Positions 11,988-23,944 of a DNA stretch of 64,000 nt are shown piece after piece. Location of the stretch: assembly GCA_032622095.1 (NCBI GenBank), contig CP136066.1, forward strand, positions 110,569,319 through 110,633,318. Direction: 5' to 3'. Within the stretch, counting starts at the first letter, position 1, and each line of letters begins with the position of its first letter. The notes below the pieces were generated by a model. The model was not told the origin of the DNA, did not search any database, and was given only the letters and a program-made list of their open reading frames with translations. The position numbers and the translations under genes are program-made. Source of the DNA: Siphonodentalium dalli. Lineage: Eukaryota > Mollusca > Scaphopoda > Gadilida > Siphonodentaliidae.

Positions 11988-12339
11988 CGTGGTACTTTAT
12001 TTGTAATCTGTTCAACTCATGATACCTATAGAGATACAATTTTGGTCAGATAATACAAATATTTAATTTATATACATGTACTTCAAAAACAAGAGAACAT
12101 TTTTCAGTGGCAGTCTGAATATAAAACTTGAAATGAAAACAATACTAGTAGTATGGTCCATAAAAGGTTTGACCTCGAAATTTTTTAGACTAAGTTGGTT
12201 TTTATTTCATTTTGAAGAGGAATATATCCTCTAGAACATATCCAAAATCTGCTTTGAGCAATTTTAAGAATGCTCATTTTCAAGCCTTGGGAAGTAGGTT
12301 TTTCTACAATATCCCTCATCAACAACACCAGAACGCCTT

Positions 12340-12710
12340 ACTCCTCCATCCAATATATACTAATTTGTGTATATCACATTATGGATTATACGGTCTGAAT
12401 CGTTAATCTTCCTTCGTGTGACGTCACATGTGCAACTACTAGCGACATTCCGATGAATGGCAACAAGCCATATTTCCGACTAAATCCTGAAAAGTTACCC
12501 ATAATTCTTCTGTCGTTAAGAAGTTGATTACTTAGAGTATTACTGTAGGTCCTGTTGACATCAAATGTCTTAAAAGGGCACTTAGGTCCTGTTGACATCA
12601 AATATCTTAAAAGGGCACTAATAATGAATTCAATTAAATAATTAATTATATACACAAAATTGTTTCAATCTGGTCGGTGAAAATTGAAACACATGGATAA
12701 ATTGACCGAG
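12340..12710. repeat. CRE-bearing repeat, copy 1
   Basis: CATTATGGATTATACGGTCT is followed by TTCCTTCGTGTGACGTCACA and ACTACTAGCGACA, then a mariner-like hairpin fragment, then two copies of GTTGACATCAAAT(G/A)TCTTAAAA and a segment ending CAATCTGGTCGGTGAAAAT. The latter part recurs at 14785-14890, the former at 13205-13300 (inverted) and 14640-14780. Confidence 0.6.
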
Positions 12711-13189
12711 AATGTCATGAGAGCATTTATTTGCTCCCGTAATTCAGAAGACGGGTGTAATATTGCACCCATACTATAATTGTAAGTTGGGTTTTTCTCA
12801 AACAAAAAGTCATGTGGAATAGACCTATGTCTAGTTACACTTTAATATGCCATAGTTGAACTGAGATGGTAAAGGATCTAAATAAACCTTCAAATAGTTC
12901 ACTATTGAACCAACAAATTTTACAGTCTCCATTAGTATTTTGAGATGAGGGACGGGTCGGGTGCGAATTGTAGTACACGTGATTTGAAAATTACGAGTGT
13001 GTACCGGTGCGACGGGAATATCACTCCCGTCTCCTGGGAATTTAGGACTGGTGCCCCTTTAAGACATCTTATGTCAAGTTCAACAGGGCCTTTCTAATAA
13101 GTTACCCGGGTCAAATTACACTATATGTATAAATTTTCAGTTCCGAGGGTCCAGCCGTTTCTGAATAAACAATCAGTAGATAAAAACCA

Positions 13190-13330
13190 ATTGTGTCAGG
13201 CTTTCAAGTTTGACACTGTGTCGCTAGTAGTCCCTCATGTGACGTCACATGAAGGAAGATTAATGAGTCATACTGCGTAATCCATAATGCAATATTCAAT
13301 CGCATGAATCGCCATAACTTCAGTTACGGG
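13190..13330. repeat. CRE-bearing repeat, copy 2 (inverted)
   Basis: TTTGACACTGTGTCGCTAGT is followed by AGTCCCTCATGTGACGTCAC and ATCCATAATG; this is the reverse orientation of the 12.36-12.44 kb copy. It contains a perfect TGACGTCA palindrome. Confidence 0.6.
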
Positions 13331-13721
13331 CAGCCATCACAAAAAATCTTTTCAGTGGATTAGCGGGCATCAATACTGTTCTAAGCGGGCATCGATACTG
13401 ACTGAGAAAAATTACACACTTGTAATCCTTTATTAGGCACCCGACTTTACAACACTGTGATGACTCCAGTAGCATTCTTTAATGTGCAGACACCGACGGT
13501 GATCGAGGCATGTACACTTGTCAGCCATTAATGTCCCAACCTGATCGGACATATAGTACCGTACCTATTACCTGGACAAATGTTGTAATGTGGGAAGCCG
13601 TCATTTTGAAATCAGATCTTTATTCAGTGATCTTGAATGAGACTTTTCAGCCTGACAAACTTGGTTTCTGATTTTTGTCAGAATAATCTGGCCATGTTGC
13701 GATCACAGGTCGGTTAGAACG

Positions 13722-14037
13722 AGCACAGTTACTGGACATAAAGTCCCAAAAATAAGGTTTTTATCGAGTTTATAAATCGGTATCCTTATAAAGAAGGCTT
13801 CGATACTGATTTATAAACTCGATAAAAACCTTACAGTAATGTCCAAAGTAATTGACCACAGCAGAATTATGGGTAATTTTTCTCTTGGGGAGAGCTTTCC
13901 GATGAATGGCAACAAGCCATATTTCCGACAAAATCGTGAAAAATTCCCCATAATTCTGCTGTGGTTAAGTCAATAAGTGGTCAATTACTTGGACATTACT
14001 TTATTTTGGGACTTTATCATTTATGTCCAGTAGCTGT
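13722..14037. mobile_element. nested hairpin MITEs, Tc1/mariner-like
   Basis: Outer arms CAGTTACTGGACATAAAGTCC (13722) and GGACTTTATCATTTATGTCC (14013) surround a 35-bp hairpin (GTTTTTATCGAGTTTATAAA and its complement, 13756-13832) and a copy of the TACAGTAATGTCCAAAGTAA hairpin element (13832-14002). The latter belongs to the family triplicated at 36.67-37.15 kb. Confidence 0.65.
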
Positions 14038-14639
14038 GGAACAAGAGACAAGTACGCTATATCTCGGCTACCGTACGTCAAGAGGGTAAAACATTTTCTT
14101 AAAACGAAACGTCCAGCACCCATATTGTCCCCAATTCGATAATTCGATTTCCCCATTGACTCTGATTGAGAAATTTCTCGCTGGAATTTTTCTCGAACTG
14201 TATACAACGCGGTATCATAATTGTAATCAATAAAATATTAACTTGAACGCAGTTGTTTAGCTATGAACTACAAAAATTAACGGTTTATTGTCTTGATAAT
14301 TCAATTTTATGCAATGAAATCAAAGTAAAAATGTCAATAATAAATTACCACTCTTCTCCACTCTCATTTTGATTAAAAATAATACCAGTTGCGTCCCCTG
14401 AGTTGTTTTGTGAATATAATTTAGGTTCGTGAAGAACCCGGTTAAAACGCCGGTCAAATCGAAGTCGGCCACATGCAGAGTCGGCCCCTGATGATTTGTT
14501 TATGTAATGTACTGTATAGTTGATATTTACACATGTGTTTGGTGTGAATGTGGGCACGATGGACATAATATCATTAAAGGATTACTCCGGTCTAGATTTT
14601 TTATATTTTTTAGATAGGCCGCCCGTTTACAACTGAAGT

Positions 14640-14890
14640 TATGCCGATTTAATGTTTCATCATGGATTATGCAGACTGAATCATCGAAATCGGATATCCG
14701 ATTTCTATGGTGTGAATAGTTAATGTTCCCTCGTGTGACGTCACCTGAGGGACTACTAGCGACACGCGGTGTCAAACTCGAAATACATCAGATGTCTTAA
14801 AAGGGCACTAATTATTGATTAAATGAAATAATTAATTATATAACCAAAATTGTTGCAATCTGGTCGGTGAAAATTTAAACATGGGGGTAA
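14640..14890. repeat. CRE-bearing repeat, copy 3
   Basis: ATCATGGATTATGCAGACTG, AATCGGATATCCGATTTC, then TCGTGTGACGTCACCTGAGG and ACTACTAGCGACA, then GATGTCTTAAAAGGGCACTA and CAATCTGGTCGGTGAAAAT. Same modules and order as copy 1. Confidence 0.6.
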
Positions 14891-15060
14891 ATTGACACAT
14901 CGAGTGTCAAGAGTTAGATGCCGTTGACTCCAAGCGACTTAAATGGGCAAATATGAGCAATAAAGAGCGTTCTTTATCAGCTTAGAATATATTTAGGACA
15001 ATTGGTACTGATGGGCTACCACTCATCTGACCAGGGAATGACATGGGATGGGCTTATCTG

Positions 15061-15341
15061 AAGTTTGACGTTGAAATTTGACCGCAGATGACTTAAAGGG
15101 GGATTAATAAATTATATGATCAATAAAGAGCGTTTGTCATCAGTCCAGAAATATGTCGGGATATTGGTGGGAAAACATTTGTGTGACAGGGAGAGTATTA
15201 GTCAGAGGTTACATGTATGTTACCTCGTGTTTGTATACATGCATGTTAGGTCCCATTGGAATAAACGCTCTTTATTGATCATATAATTTAACAGCCCCCC
15301 CCCCCCCCTAGTCATCTGCGGTCAAACTTCAACGTTTTTAA
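15061..15341. mobile_element. palindromic MITE with AATAAAGAGCG motif
   Basis: Left arm AAGTTTGACGTTGAAATTTG, GACCGCAGATGAC, then GATCAATAAAGAGCGTTT; right arm AAACGCTCTTTATTGATC, then a 14-base C run, then GTCATCTGCGGTC and AAACTTCAACGTT. Arms of about 70 bases. The same AATAAAGAGCG unit recurs at 14961, 28753, 33125 and 33165, so this is a dispersed family. Confidence 0.65.
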
Positions 15342-15343
15342 TT

Positions 15344-16146
15344 TTTCTAAACAATCCTGGAATGTACGCGTCATCTCGGATATCTTGACGTCTATATCTT
15401 CTTTCAGTTACCGTGAAATATATATATGCGATCGCTTTGTGAAGACGTTCACTCAGTCCATGCATGTTGTTCCATTTTAGTTTGCTCCATCATGACCTGC
15501 ATCGCATCTATTGACCCGGGCCTTTGATTGATGTATAGTTCACAGAAAAGTACAAATATATGTGTACGCGGCAGTACGCGCGCATGCACGTGCATGATTT
15601 TAACCCAGACCGTACACATGCAGCTATATGCCATTTCAGCCCCGTTGAGCTTGGCACACCCACCGACTGATGATTAAGAAGGCGCCCAATTCGCGATTTT
15701 TAAACAAAATAAAATAAAATAAAAATTCAAGGCTGGTTATTGGGAGAGTTTGAATGGAAATATTTGCGGCAAACGAACTGCATTATCTTGAATATGAACC
15801 CAACTATAGGGGGTATGCGCTCAGTTAACTCTGAAATCATTATACTGTCTGCAGAAAAAGAAGAAAAAAAATCATTGCATATTTTAGTTTCTCGGCGGCC
15901 ATTCCGCAGAACTATTTTATTGAAGGAAAAGTCACCATAAAACAACATTATAATGTCAGAAAAGATAAATCAGTATTGAGTGTTTATGTCCGTCAGCTTA
16001 TTGCAAGCTTGGTTGAATAATATTTATGTTGTTTTATGTTGTGTTGGTCCTTCACACGACAACAGATAGTGCTGCAACCACCACCACCAAAATACTAAAA
16101 TATACAATGAAATATTGTTTTGTTCTCGCGGACAGTAATGATTTCA
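15344..16146. other. no gene recognised
   Basis: AT-rich non-coding sequence. Open frames on both strands at 15727-15948 overlap each other as mirror frames and have no domain signature, so neither is called. Confidence 0.4.
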
Positions 16147-16148
16147 GA

Positions 16149-16381
16149 TAGTAAACTGGTCGCATATCATATAGTAAACTGGTCGCATATCATATAGTAA
16201 ACTGGTCGCATATCATATAGTAAACTGGTCGCATATCATATAGTAAACTGGTCGCATATCATATAGTAAACTGGTCGCATATCATATAGTAAACTGGTCG
16301 CATATCATATAGTAAACTGGTCGCATATCATATAGTAAACTGGTCGCATATCATATAGTAAACTGGTCGCATATCATATAG
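16149..16381. repeat. 23-bp tandem array, ten near-identical units
   Basis: AGTAAACTGGTCGCATATCATAT (23 bases) is repeated about ten times without visible change. The array starts after GATTTCAGAT and ends before AGTTGGGTTT. Such uniformity points to recent expansion. Confidence 0.95.
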
Positions 16382-16467
16382 TTGGGTTTATAAGCTAGAT
16401 AATGCAGTTCGTTTGCTGCACATGTTTCCTTTCAATGACTAGCCTTGAAAAAAAATATTTATTTTGT

Positions 16468-16867
16468 TTAACCCTTTACCCAACAAACCGGCCAAAACCG
16501 GCCAAATAAAGCTTCAACAGCCTAAAATATCTTCGGTCTGTCTCAATAGAACCATACAAATATGGATATCATTGGAACCGGCTCCTTGACCACATTGTGA
16601 TGGTTACAGTTATACCCGGTGCCAATGCATTCTCTTATATATGCGAGTCGACCATAGGTCGCCTCGCATATATAAGAGAATGCATTGGCCTAAAAAAAAT
16701 CTTTTTTTAACACTTTTTACCATTTTTTCTTACATTCTTTAACAATTTTATAATTTTTAATGTGTTAAGCCAATGCATTCTCTTATATATGCGAGGCGAC
16801 CTATGGTCGACTCGCATATATAAGAGAATGCATTGGCACAGGGCCCTTCTGTTGGGTAAAGGGTTAA
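16468..16867. mobile_element. TTAA foldback MITE with two hairpins, intact copy
   Basis: A perfect 18-bp terminal inverted repeat, TTAACCCTTTACCCAACA at the left and TGTTGGGTAAAGGGTTAA at the right, spans 400 bases and ends in TTAA on both sides. CCC right after TTAA is typical of piggyBac ends. Inside are two long palindromes (about 16619-16692 and 16768-16840), each CCAATGCATTCTCTTATATA, then GCGAG, loop, and the complement. They are joined by a 75-base T-rich spacer. No protein is encoded. Confidence 0.85.
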
Positions 16868-17074
16868 GCCACTTTGTATTTTACATAATTAGAACGTATA
16901 TATCTCATATTGTGAGGGTAAACAGGTGTCGTTGTAGTACTATAGCATATACATTTGTTATCATCATCATCGTCATCATCAAATGTTTCGGAACAATTTT
17001 TTAAGTCGTACGACTTTTGGTTCCGATATACAAAAAAAATGGTTATATATACATTATGTCACAATAACTCAGTC

Positions 17075-17400
17075 ATCATATATGTACTTCAGACTGTATA
17101 GTTGACAGTCTATCTGGGATTGGAATTCTGTCAGTGAAGTGGCATTGACAACGTGTTCGGGAATTTTGTTCAACTGAACTACAACACGTTGAGTGAAGAA
17201 CTACTTCCCAAAGTTCTTATTCACGGTTTTCATTTGCAGCTTGAGATTATGTCCTTTCGTATTAGAATATGTTGCTTTCTGGAACAATTCATCTGTGTTA
17301 ACGTTATACTGATTATGTAAGTACTTGTACATGTATGTCTCTATTAAATCACGTCGCAGACTCCTGTACTTTACATATATTAAGTAATGGTTATAGAGGA
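17075..17400 (-). pseudogene. LINE reverse-transcriptase C-terminal tail, degenerate
   Basis: Minus strand reads KYRSLRRDLIETY, KYLHNQYNVNTDELFQ, then KGHNLKLQMKTVNKNF, a stop, and FFTQRVVVQLNKIPEHVV, ATSLTEFQSQID. This is the typical C-terminal tail of non-LTR retrotransposon ORF2 (RRDLIETYK..., then R.V..WN.LP..VV.A.SL..FK). One in-frame stop breaks it. No catalytic part nearby. Confidence 0.75.
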
Positions 17401-17470
17401 TAATAATTTCCCCTTCAAATTGATAGTTTAAAATTGAGATTTTTTGAAAATTCACGAATGGGACACCTCC

Positions 17471-19977
17471 TAAAGAAATGAGAGTTTCGACAATACACCC
17501 AGGGATAATAATATACAGATTACCATTCGCACGTGGATACCCGCGAAATCACTTTGGTGAAAATCAATAATTACTATCAAACCAATCAGAGGCAGTGAAT
17601 AGAGGTGAATATGCCAAATATAGAAAACAAAAGTTATATAGAGATATGAATGCAGAGTAATGCATATAATATCGCGTCTATTTATTAGATAAACTTAAAA
17701 TGAATCTCAATGAATAGAATCACACACCATTCAATGTTTGGGGGGATGTCAATGAATTGAACCAACCGTGACATCAATGGTATGCAACTGCATGCGAAGT
17801 TGTCACAATTCTCCATGTCGTCGGCGGCCCAAACGTAATATATTTTTTAAACGGCGTACAGTGATAACACATCTAACAATGTAATGACAAAACAAAGGCA
17901 TCCGTTGAATTTACAACTGTTTGATTCAGGGATTTGATATTGTTACATTTATTCTGCAATTGTCTGTGAATGTGAACACTAGTGAAAAAGGTATGTGTCG
18001 TTAAATTACATGTAATTACATTTTTTTTATTTATCAGAAGAGGTAACAGCCTATGCTATATATATTTTTTGGATAAAACTCAATATTTTTCAACACACAG
18101 AAGTATAGGTTACGTGTTTGCAAATAACATGGGCAACCATTTGCTCTGCTTTCGTGAAATAGATCATTGGGCTATACCCGTAACTCATTTGATAAAAGAT
18201 TCTCAATTGAGATGCGCGTTGTGTTCTCTATTTATTCAACACCCTTGTGTCAGATATATTTAATGTGACTACCATTGATACTACATTGCATACATAATTT
18301 TATCATAATTTAAAGATGCATAATCCGAAATAACGTTCCCAAATTACTATTTCTTTGGCTTCGGGAGTAACAAATATTTGATTCGAGTCGAGGAACCCAC
18401 CCGTCAAAGCTCAGAGTGATCAGATATCGATTTTTGAAATTTGTTATTTCTCGAAATGTGTAATTATTTGTGGCCCAGAAAAGAGCCGCCAAATCGACGG
18501 TCTCGGACAAAATTGCGGATGAAGATGGAAAATTCCAAAATCAAGTGATAATTACGGCCAAATTTCGTGATACTCAAGTGATAATACGGCCATATTTCGT
18601 TGAACAACAGGTTGATACATAATACGTACGTTTTGGAAATTTGATACCATAGTTGACAGCGGTTCATTGCAAGCGACTACATGTAATTTCAGAAAAGCAA
18701 AGCAAACCAACAAACCACATCATTTGGAACAGACATACGTGTATATGTATACATATCCAGATAAGAACTTACTTATAATACATTCATCACATACTTACAT
18801 GCAATTTGAGTACACATGTACATTATACACACATGGTTCTGATTGTTCAAGGTGTATAATTGTGCTAATTTTACTAGCCACTTCCAATAATTTCAAAAAT
18901 TATAACAACAACAGTTACTGTTCGCAGTAAATTATATACTCGTCATTACGCCATCTAATGGTGTTTTCTGCTATCGTGTTCTGGGGATGTGAGTGGAGAG
19001 ATGGAGGTTCTATTTATAAAAAGGGAGACACTAAAAGTTGTAGTCCGAGCCCGAGTTCGAGACCGGTAAAAGGTGTAGTTGGTAATTTTCAATTTCGTTT
19101 AATGTTGATTTTTTGTTTGTGATAAACTATGCCAATTACAAATAAAAGAAATAAAACAGATAATTTGTAAGTCTTATATTTCAACTTTAATCGACATTTT
19201 TCGTTCTGCATCCCACTAAGAGTTGTAGTCGGAGACACACGTGACGAAAATGTGTGTACATTATATACTACATATCTCATAATTATCTTAATTTTAGTTT
19301 GGCGCGTCCGATTTAAAAAATGTGTTCATATGCTTTCTCACCAAGCACATACTACACATATAAACAAAAATTACATATAATCAACTATATATACATAGGT
19401 ATTATACCTATATAGATATTTTTCACAATCACTACATTAAAGTGGCAATATATTTTATATATGCCTAATAATTATATGATGTAGGTGGCGTTACCGTTTC
19501 TGACTATGGTTTCTTGTTCTCCATTGCGACCACTTTCGTTAGTGATCTCTGCCACGACAAGCTCTCTCGGCATCGTCTTTTCTGGTATAGAGATTGACCA
19601 TGTTGACTCTCTGTAACATGGTGACTGTGTTTAGCCTTTCCAATTCTGGAAGCAATGCCTAAATTGCCCATTCGCTGAATCCGCCGGGGAACTTAGAAAC
19701 AACCGCGCCAAATAAAACCACATCAATCGAATCCCGCCTCATTTTGACTCAGAACATATCTTCATGAAAGACAATGAATCTATAATTACAAATGGTTCCT
19801 CAAATATTAATATGTTATGATTTATAGTATGAATTCATATTTATTTTTATTGTTACTATAACAGATGCATAATCTCTTCCCAGAATCCTATGAATCTATG
19901 TGTATGAAATAATAATTCTCAGTCGGATGAGACACCTTGCTGAGCTTGAGTTCTGAGATTTCATCATGAGAACTGCT
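17471..19977. other. intergenic, mostly unrecognised; one palindromic-family half copy
   Basis: No gene. At 18313-18505 lies a single copy of a repeat containing AAATTACTATTTCTTTGGCT, TCGAGTCGAGGAACCCACC and GATATCGAT, also present as an inverted pair at 31452-31868. GGTGGCGTTACCGTTTCTGA at 19486 recurs at 38142. Open frames here have biased, low-complexity translations and no domains. Confidence 0.45.
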
Positions 19978-20427
19978 CTATAATCTGAATACTATATAAT
20001 CTTTAATGCCTCCGCATGGGAGAGTAATATTTACATACACATTTATACAAATACATATATGATGATGGCGTGTGCGTTGGCGTGGAGAAGTATGGATGAA
20101 GAGAGATGGAGCGATAGTGTGTATTAGTATAGTGGTATAGTAAGAATGCAGTGATGGTCGCAGGGGACTGTAGAAGAGTATAGTATATGGATATAGTAAA
20201 GTAGGCGAAATAGAAATGATCAGATAGAGCAATTGTTTCTATAACGCGTTCATGACAGATGTCATTTGCAGACTATGTGAATCGTCAGATTGTTGCCGTG
20301 TGTTGTTCCCCATGTTAGCACAGACATGCAGCAGAAATGTTGCTGAATCAAGGATTATATATTCGAGATTTTCTGCTGATCCCGCGCATGGCACTGACGG
20401 AGGTCCTTCGATAATTAAAGCCGTCAG

Positions 20428-22430
20428 TTATGGTATGGATAGTGATGTGAGATACAGATATAGATCGATGCCACATTTGTTGATGATCATAGTCCAGTAG
20501 ACATCCCGCATTTGGATCATAACGTCAGCTCTGCATGTCGAAATTGCGTGTTCAAATTCGTGATCGTAATAGCGCGAACAATATTTACACAATAAATTGT
20601 TTGGGTAAGTTGACTTGTTCAACAATCTTCCTAGATTTTTGAGTGCACCAGTATATGGGCGATTTGTCCTGCACAACTCCCACAAGTTCCAAAGTCTATT
20701 TGGTTGAATATGGCAATCGCACAGTAACGAAAGTTCAGCTCTGTCCACTGTAGATTGTCTCCAGTCTGCACAGTAGTCAGTCTCTATTCTCTCGCGAACA
20801 ATTCTACTCCATTGGCATTTAGAAGGAAAGATGCCGTTCTCCATATATACAGTAAGGAACGAATACAGATCATATTTCTTCAGAATGCAGATAATATCTT
20901 TGACAAATCCAGACACCTTCCGATTAAATAGCACGACTTGGTATGATTTGAAAAGAAGTAATTTAAGTGGCGTTTGGTGGTCAATTGGCAGATGTACAAG
21001 TTTTTCCAGGAAACACAGTTTTCGTAAATGAATTTCTCGTTCGGCTGGCATTATTCCCAAGAGACCTAGATCTAGAATGGTTGGAGTCCGTGTCGGTAAT
21101 GACTGGATTTGCTTTACGCAAACCCGGAATGATCTCTCGATTGTCAACATGGCAACACTGTTGTCTGGTGGAAGTAACTCACATCCATAGAGAGCTTTCG
21201 GTAACACGATGCATTTGAACAATTTAGTCATGACAGCGGGCGAACATGACTGGATAGTTCGTTTTCCAGCTAAGGCAAAGTAGGCACTATGCATCTTATG
21301 TGCAATGTTTTGAGAGCGTTTTAGCGTGTTACCAAATTTGCCCTGAAGAATTCCAAGATGTGTACATTCTGTGTCTTCTGTCAAGGCATCATCCCCAAGT
21401 ATACACAACTCTGCTGGTGGCTTCCATATGCATGTTTTTCATGACTCTCAGGAGCTTTCCTTGAATTCCGAACTCGTGCAGTTTCAATAGCAAACCAGCA
21501 TGCCACACCCGATCGAACGCCTTCTGGGAATCCAGAAAGCAAACGAAGATACGAGATCCCATGTCTGACGCATACGAAACAGCATCTTGCAATACGAATG
21601 ATGTCATCGTGCAGCTTATATTTTGTTGGAATCCATTTTGTTGTTGGCTGGGGAAACACGAACATAGTGAACTCCGACGCACTCGATTCATTATAACACC
21701 TTCGAACACCTTGTATAATGCAGATATGAGCGTTATCGCACGGTAACTATCCGGCTTGTGATGTGGTTTTGGTTCTCCTTTGTATAAAGGGCTTAAAGGC
21801 ACAATCAGTCCAATCTTCATTTCTGGTGGTACATACTCAAGTCTATAATTCCGTTGTATAGCACACATAACATTGTAAGAAGAGATTCAGTACTATGAAT
21901 TAGATGTTCATTGGTAACATTGTCAATGCCTCCAGATTTGTTAATCTTCAATGTTCTGATAACATCTTTGACTTCGTCTATAGTGATTGGTTGACACATG
22001 TTTTCGGATGAATAATGTTCATGTTCAGGGTCAAAGATCTTCTTCAGTGAAGTGGTCACATAACTTTCGAACGGTGGGTTTCGTGGGGAGCTTCTTCATA
22101 TAGAGCCGAGAAATAGTCTCTCCAACCCGATATTATAATGCTAGGGTCACGCACAATATCCCCGTCGAATTCCATCTCGGAGGCAACGGCGCACTTCTTT
22201 TTGTCTGCATTAATCAGCTTCCAAAACGATTGCTGGTCGTTCCGAGCACAGTATTCTACGTTGTCGTAGACTTTCTGATCGTGATGGCGTGCAGCAAGAC
22301 GAAGAGCACTGCGGAACTCGCGTTTCGCAGCCTTGTAATCTGTGTATGACTGGGAACTCATTGAATGAGGTTTGCCGTCGATGATCCATTTATGCCAACA
22401 CTTTTTCGACTGCTTGTGTATTAATTCAAG
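20428..22430 (-). pseudogene. LINE ORF2 fragment (reverse transcriptase and tail), internally deleted
   Basis: Minus strand, several frames. From 22430: KQSKKCWHKWIIDGKPHS and FRSALRLAARHHDQ (linker); then TIDEVKDVIRTLKINKSGG, a frameshift near 21845, YVPPEMKIGLIVPL, PDSYRAITLISALYKVFE and FLDSQKAFDRVWHAGLL, which are fingers and palm motifs of LINE reverse transcriptase. Right after HMEATSRVVY (about 21400) the frame jumps to LGDDALTEDTECTHLGI and the long C-terminal tail with ALYGCELLPP, LGIMPAEREIHLRKL and a CKYC...H...C knuckle. The segment with the catalytic (F/Y)xDD motif is missing, so the copy is dead. The endonuclease and ORF1 are absent. I cannot name the clade firmly (CR1/Jockey-like range). 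Confidence 0.88.
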
Positions 22431-22440
22431 TTATTTGCGC

Positions 22441-23422
22441 CTAGAACCGTCAAACAACCCAATTATACGGCAGCCTTGAACCGTCAAACAACCCAATTAT
22501 ACGGCAGCCTATAACCGCAAACAACCCAATTATACGGCAGCCTAGAACCGTCAATCAACCCAAATCATACGGCAGCCTCGAACCGTCAAAAAAACATTTA
22601 TACGGCAGCCTAGAACAGCCAAACAACCCAATCATTCGGCAGAGTAGAACCGCCAAATAACCCTTGAAATCGCATGTCAGCCTAGAATTTACCGCATATT
22701 GTAGCAGCGTAGAACCGTCAAATATATCAATCATACGGCATCGTAGAACCGTCAAACAACCCAATCATATACTCGGCAGCATAGAACCGCCAAACATCTC
22801 AATCATACAGCAGCGTAGAACCGTCAAACAACAGAATCATATAATCGGCCGCGTACAACAGCCAAACATATTAATCATACGGCAGCGTATAACAGCCAAA
22901 CAACTCAATCATACGGCAGCTTAGAACCACCAAACAACCCAATCATACGGCAGAGTAGAACCATCGTACAAATCAAGTTTCAAGTTTACACAATTCTCTC
23001 CTTATCACAATTGACATAAGAGATAATTACATATAAACAAGTAATAACATATGTGATGACATTCAACAAATAAATGAGCTTGAAAGCAAAAATGTATGAT
23101 ATTTTTTGTTTTGTTATTTAAATGTGATTCTAATTATAATCATGAATACTGTATAAGTCATCACATCAAGCATATGGCAGCAGCGTATAGAACCGTCGAA
23201 CAACTCAATCATACGGCAGCTTAGAACCACCAAACAACTCAATCATACGGCAGCGTAGAACCACCAAACAACCAAATCATACGGCAGCACAGAATCGTCA
23301 AACAACTCAAGCATAATTATGACAGCAGCGTAGAACCGTCAAACAATCCAATCATACGACAGCATAAAACTGTCAAGCAACCCAAGCATACGACAGCGTA
23401 GAACAGGCAAACAACCCAATTC
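22441..23422. repeat. 34-bp minisatellite, about 23 units in two blocks
   Basis: The unit is about AGAACCGTCAAACAACCCAA followed by TCATACGGCAGCCT. Block one is 22441-22975, block two 23166-23422; the 190 bases between are unrelated AT-rich sequence. Units differ by a few bases each. Open frames through it are by-products. It directly abuts the truncated 5' side of the LINE fragment. Confidence 0.9.
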
Positions 23423-23944
23423 TGAATATTTTTTTCAGGAAAATAATCTTTAAACTCAAGAAAAAATAGCATTACAGGTATAATACAAATATTTCCCGGT
23501 ATACGGTATATGTATTGTTCAATTGTACCCGATTCCATTGTAAAAACAAATATTTGCTTTATCGGGAGGCGGCAGCACTTTTCAAAATAATGACGCTAAG
23601 CATATTCGCTCATTTAAAAAATTTAAAACAGCGTCTAATGTATTTTGATGCGCATATGCGTGTTTTTTCGCATTTCATGAAACTGACCCACTGGAGTAGT
23701 TAATTCAGCTATAGGACGGGGGGCCAGTAAAAATATCCAGGACACAACAGAGGTTTTTTTCTAAGGGCAATTGGGGACCCACCCCCAAAGTTTGAAGTAA
23801 AACTTTGACAATAGCGGAATAAGGCAGACAGAGGGCGTGATATGTTTTAAATAACCATCCGGATGAATATGTCAATCAGGAACGCTTATTGAAAAGCACC
23901 AGAAAATCACAAAACACAATAACTAAACTTGTCAATTAAGGTTC
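23423..23944. other. no gene recognised
   Basis: Non-coding spacer between the minisatellite and the 184-bp satellite. Nothing supported. Confidence 0.4.

Noticed and set aside
22441-23422. CRISPR-like array
   Set aside because: Repeats are contiguous 34-bp units without unique spacers in an animal genome; a minisatellite.
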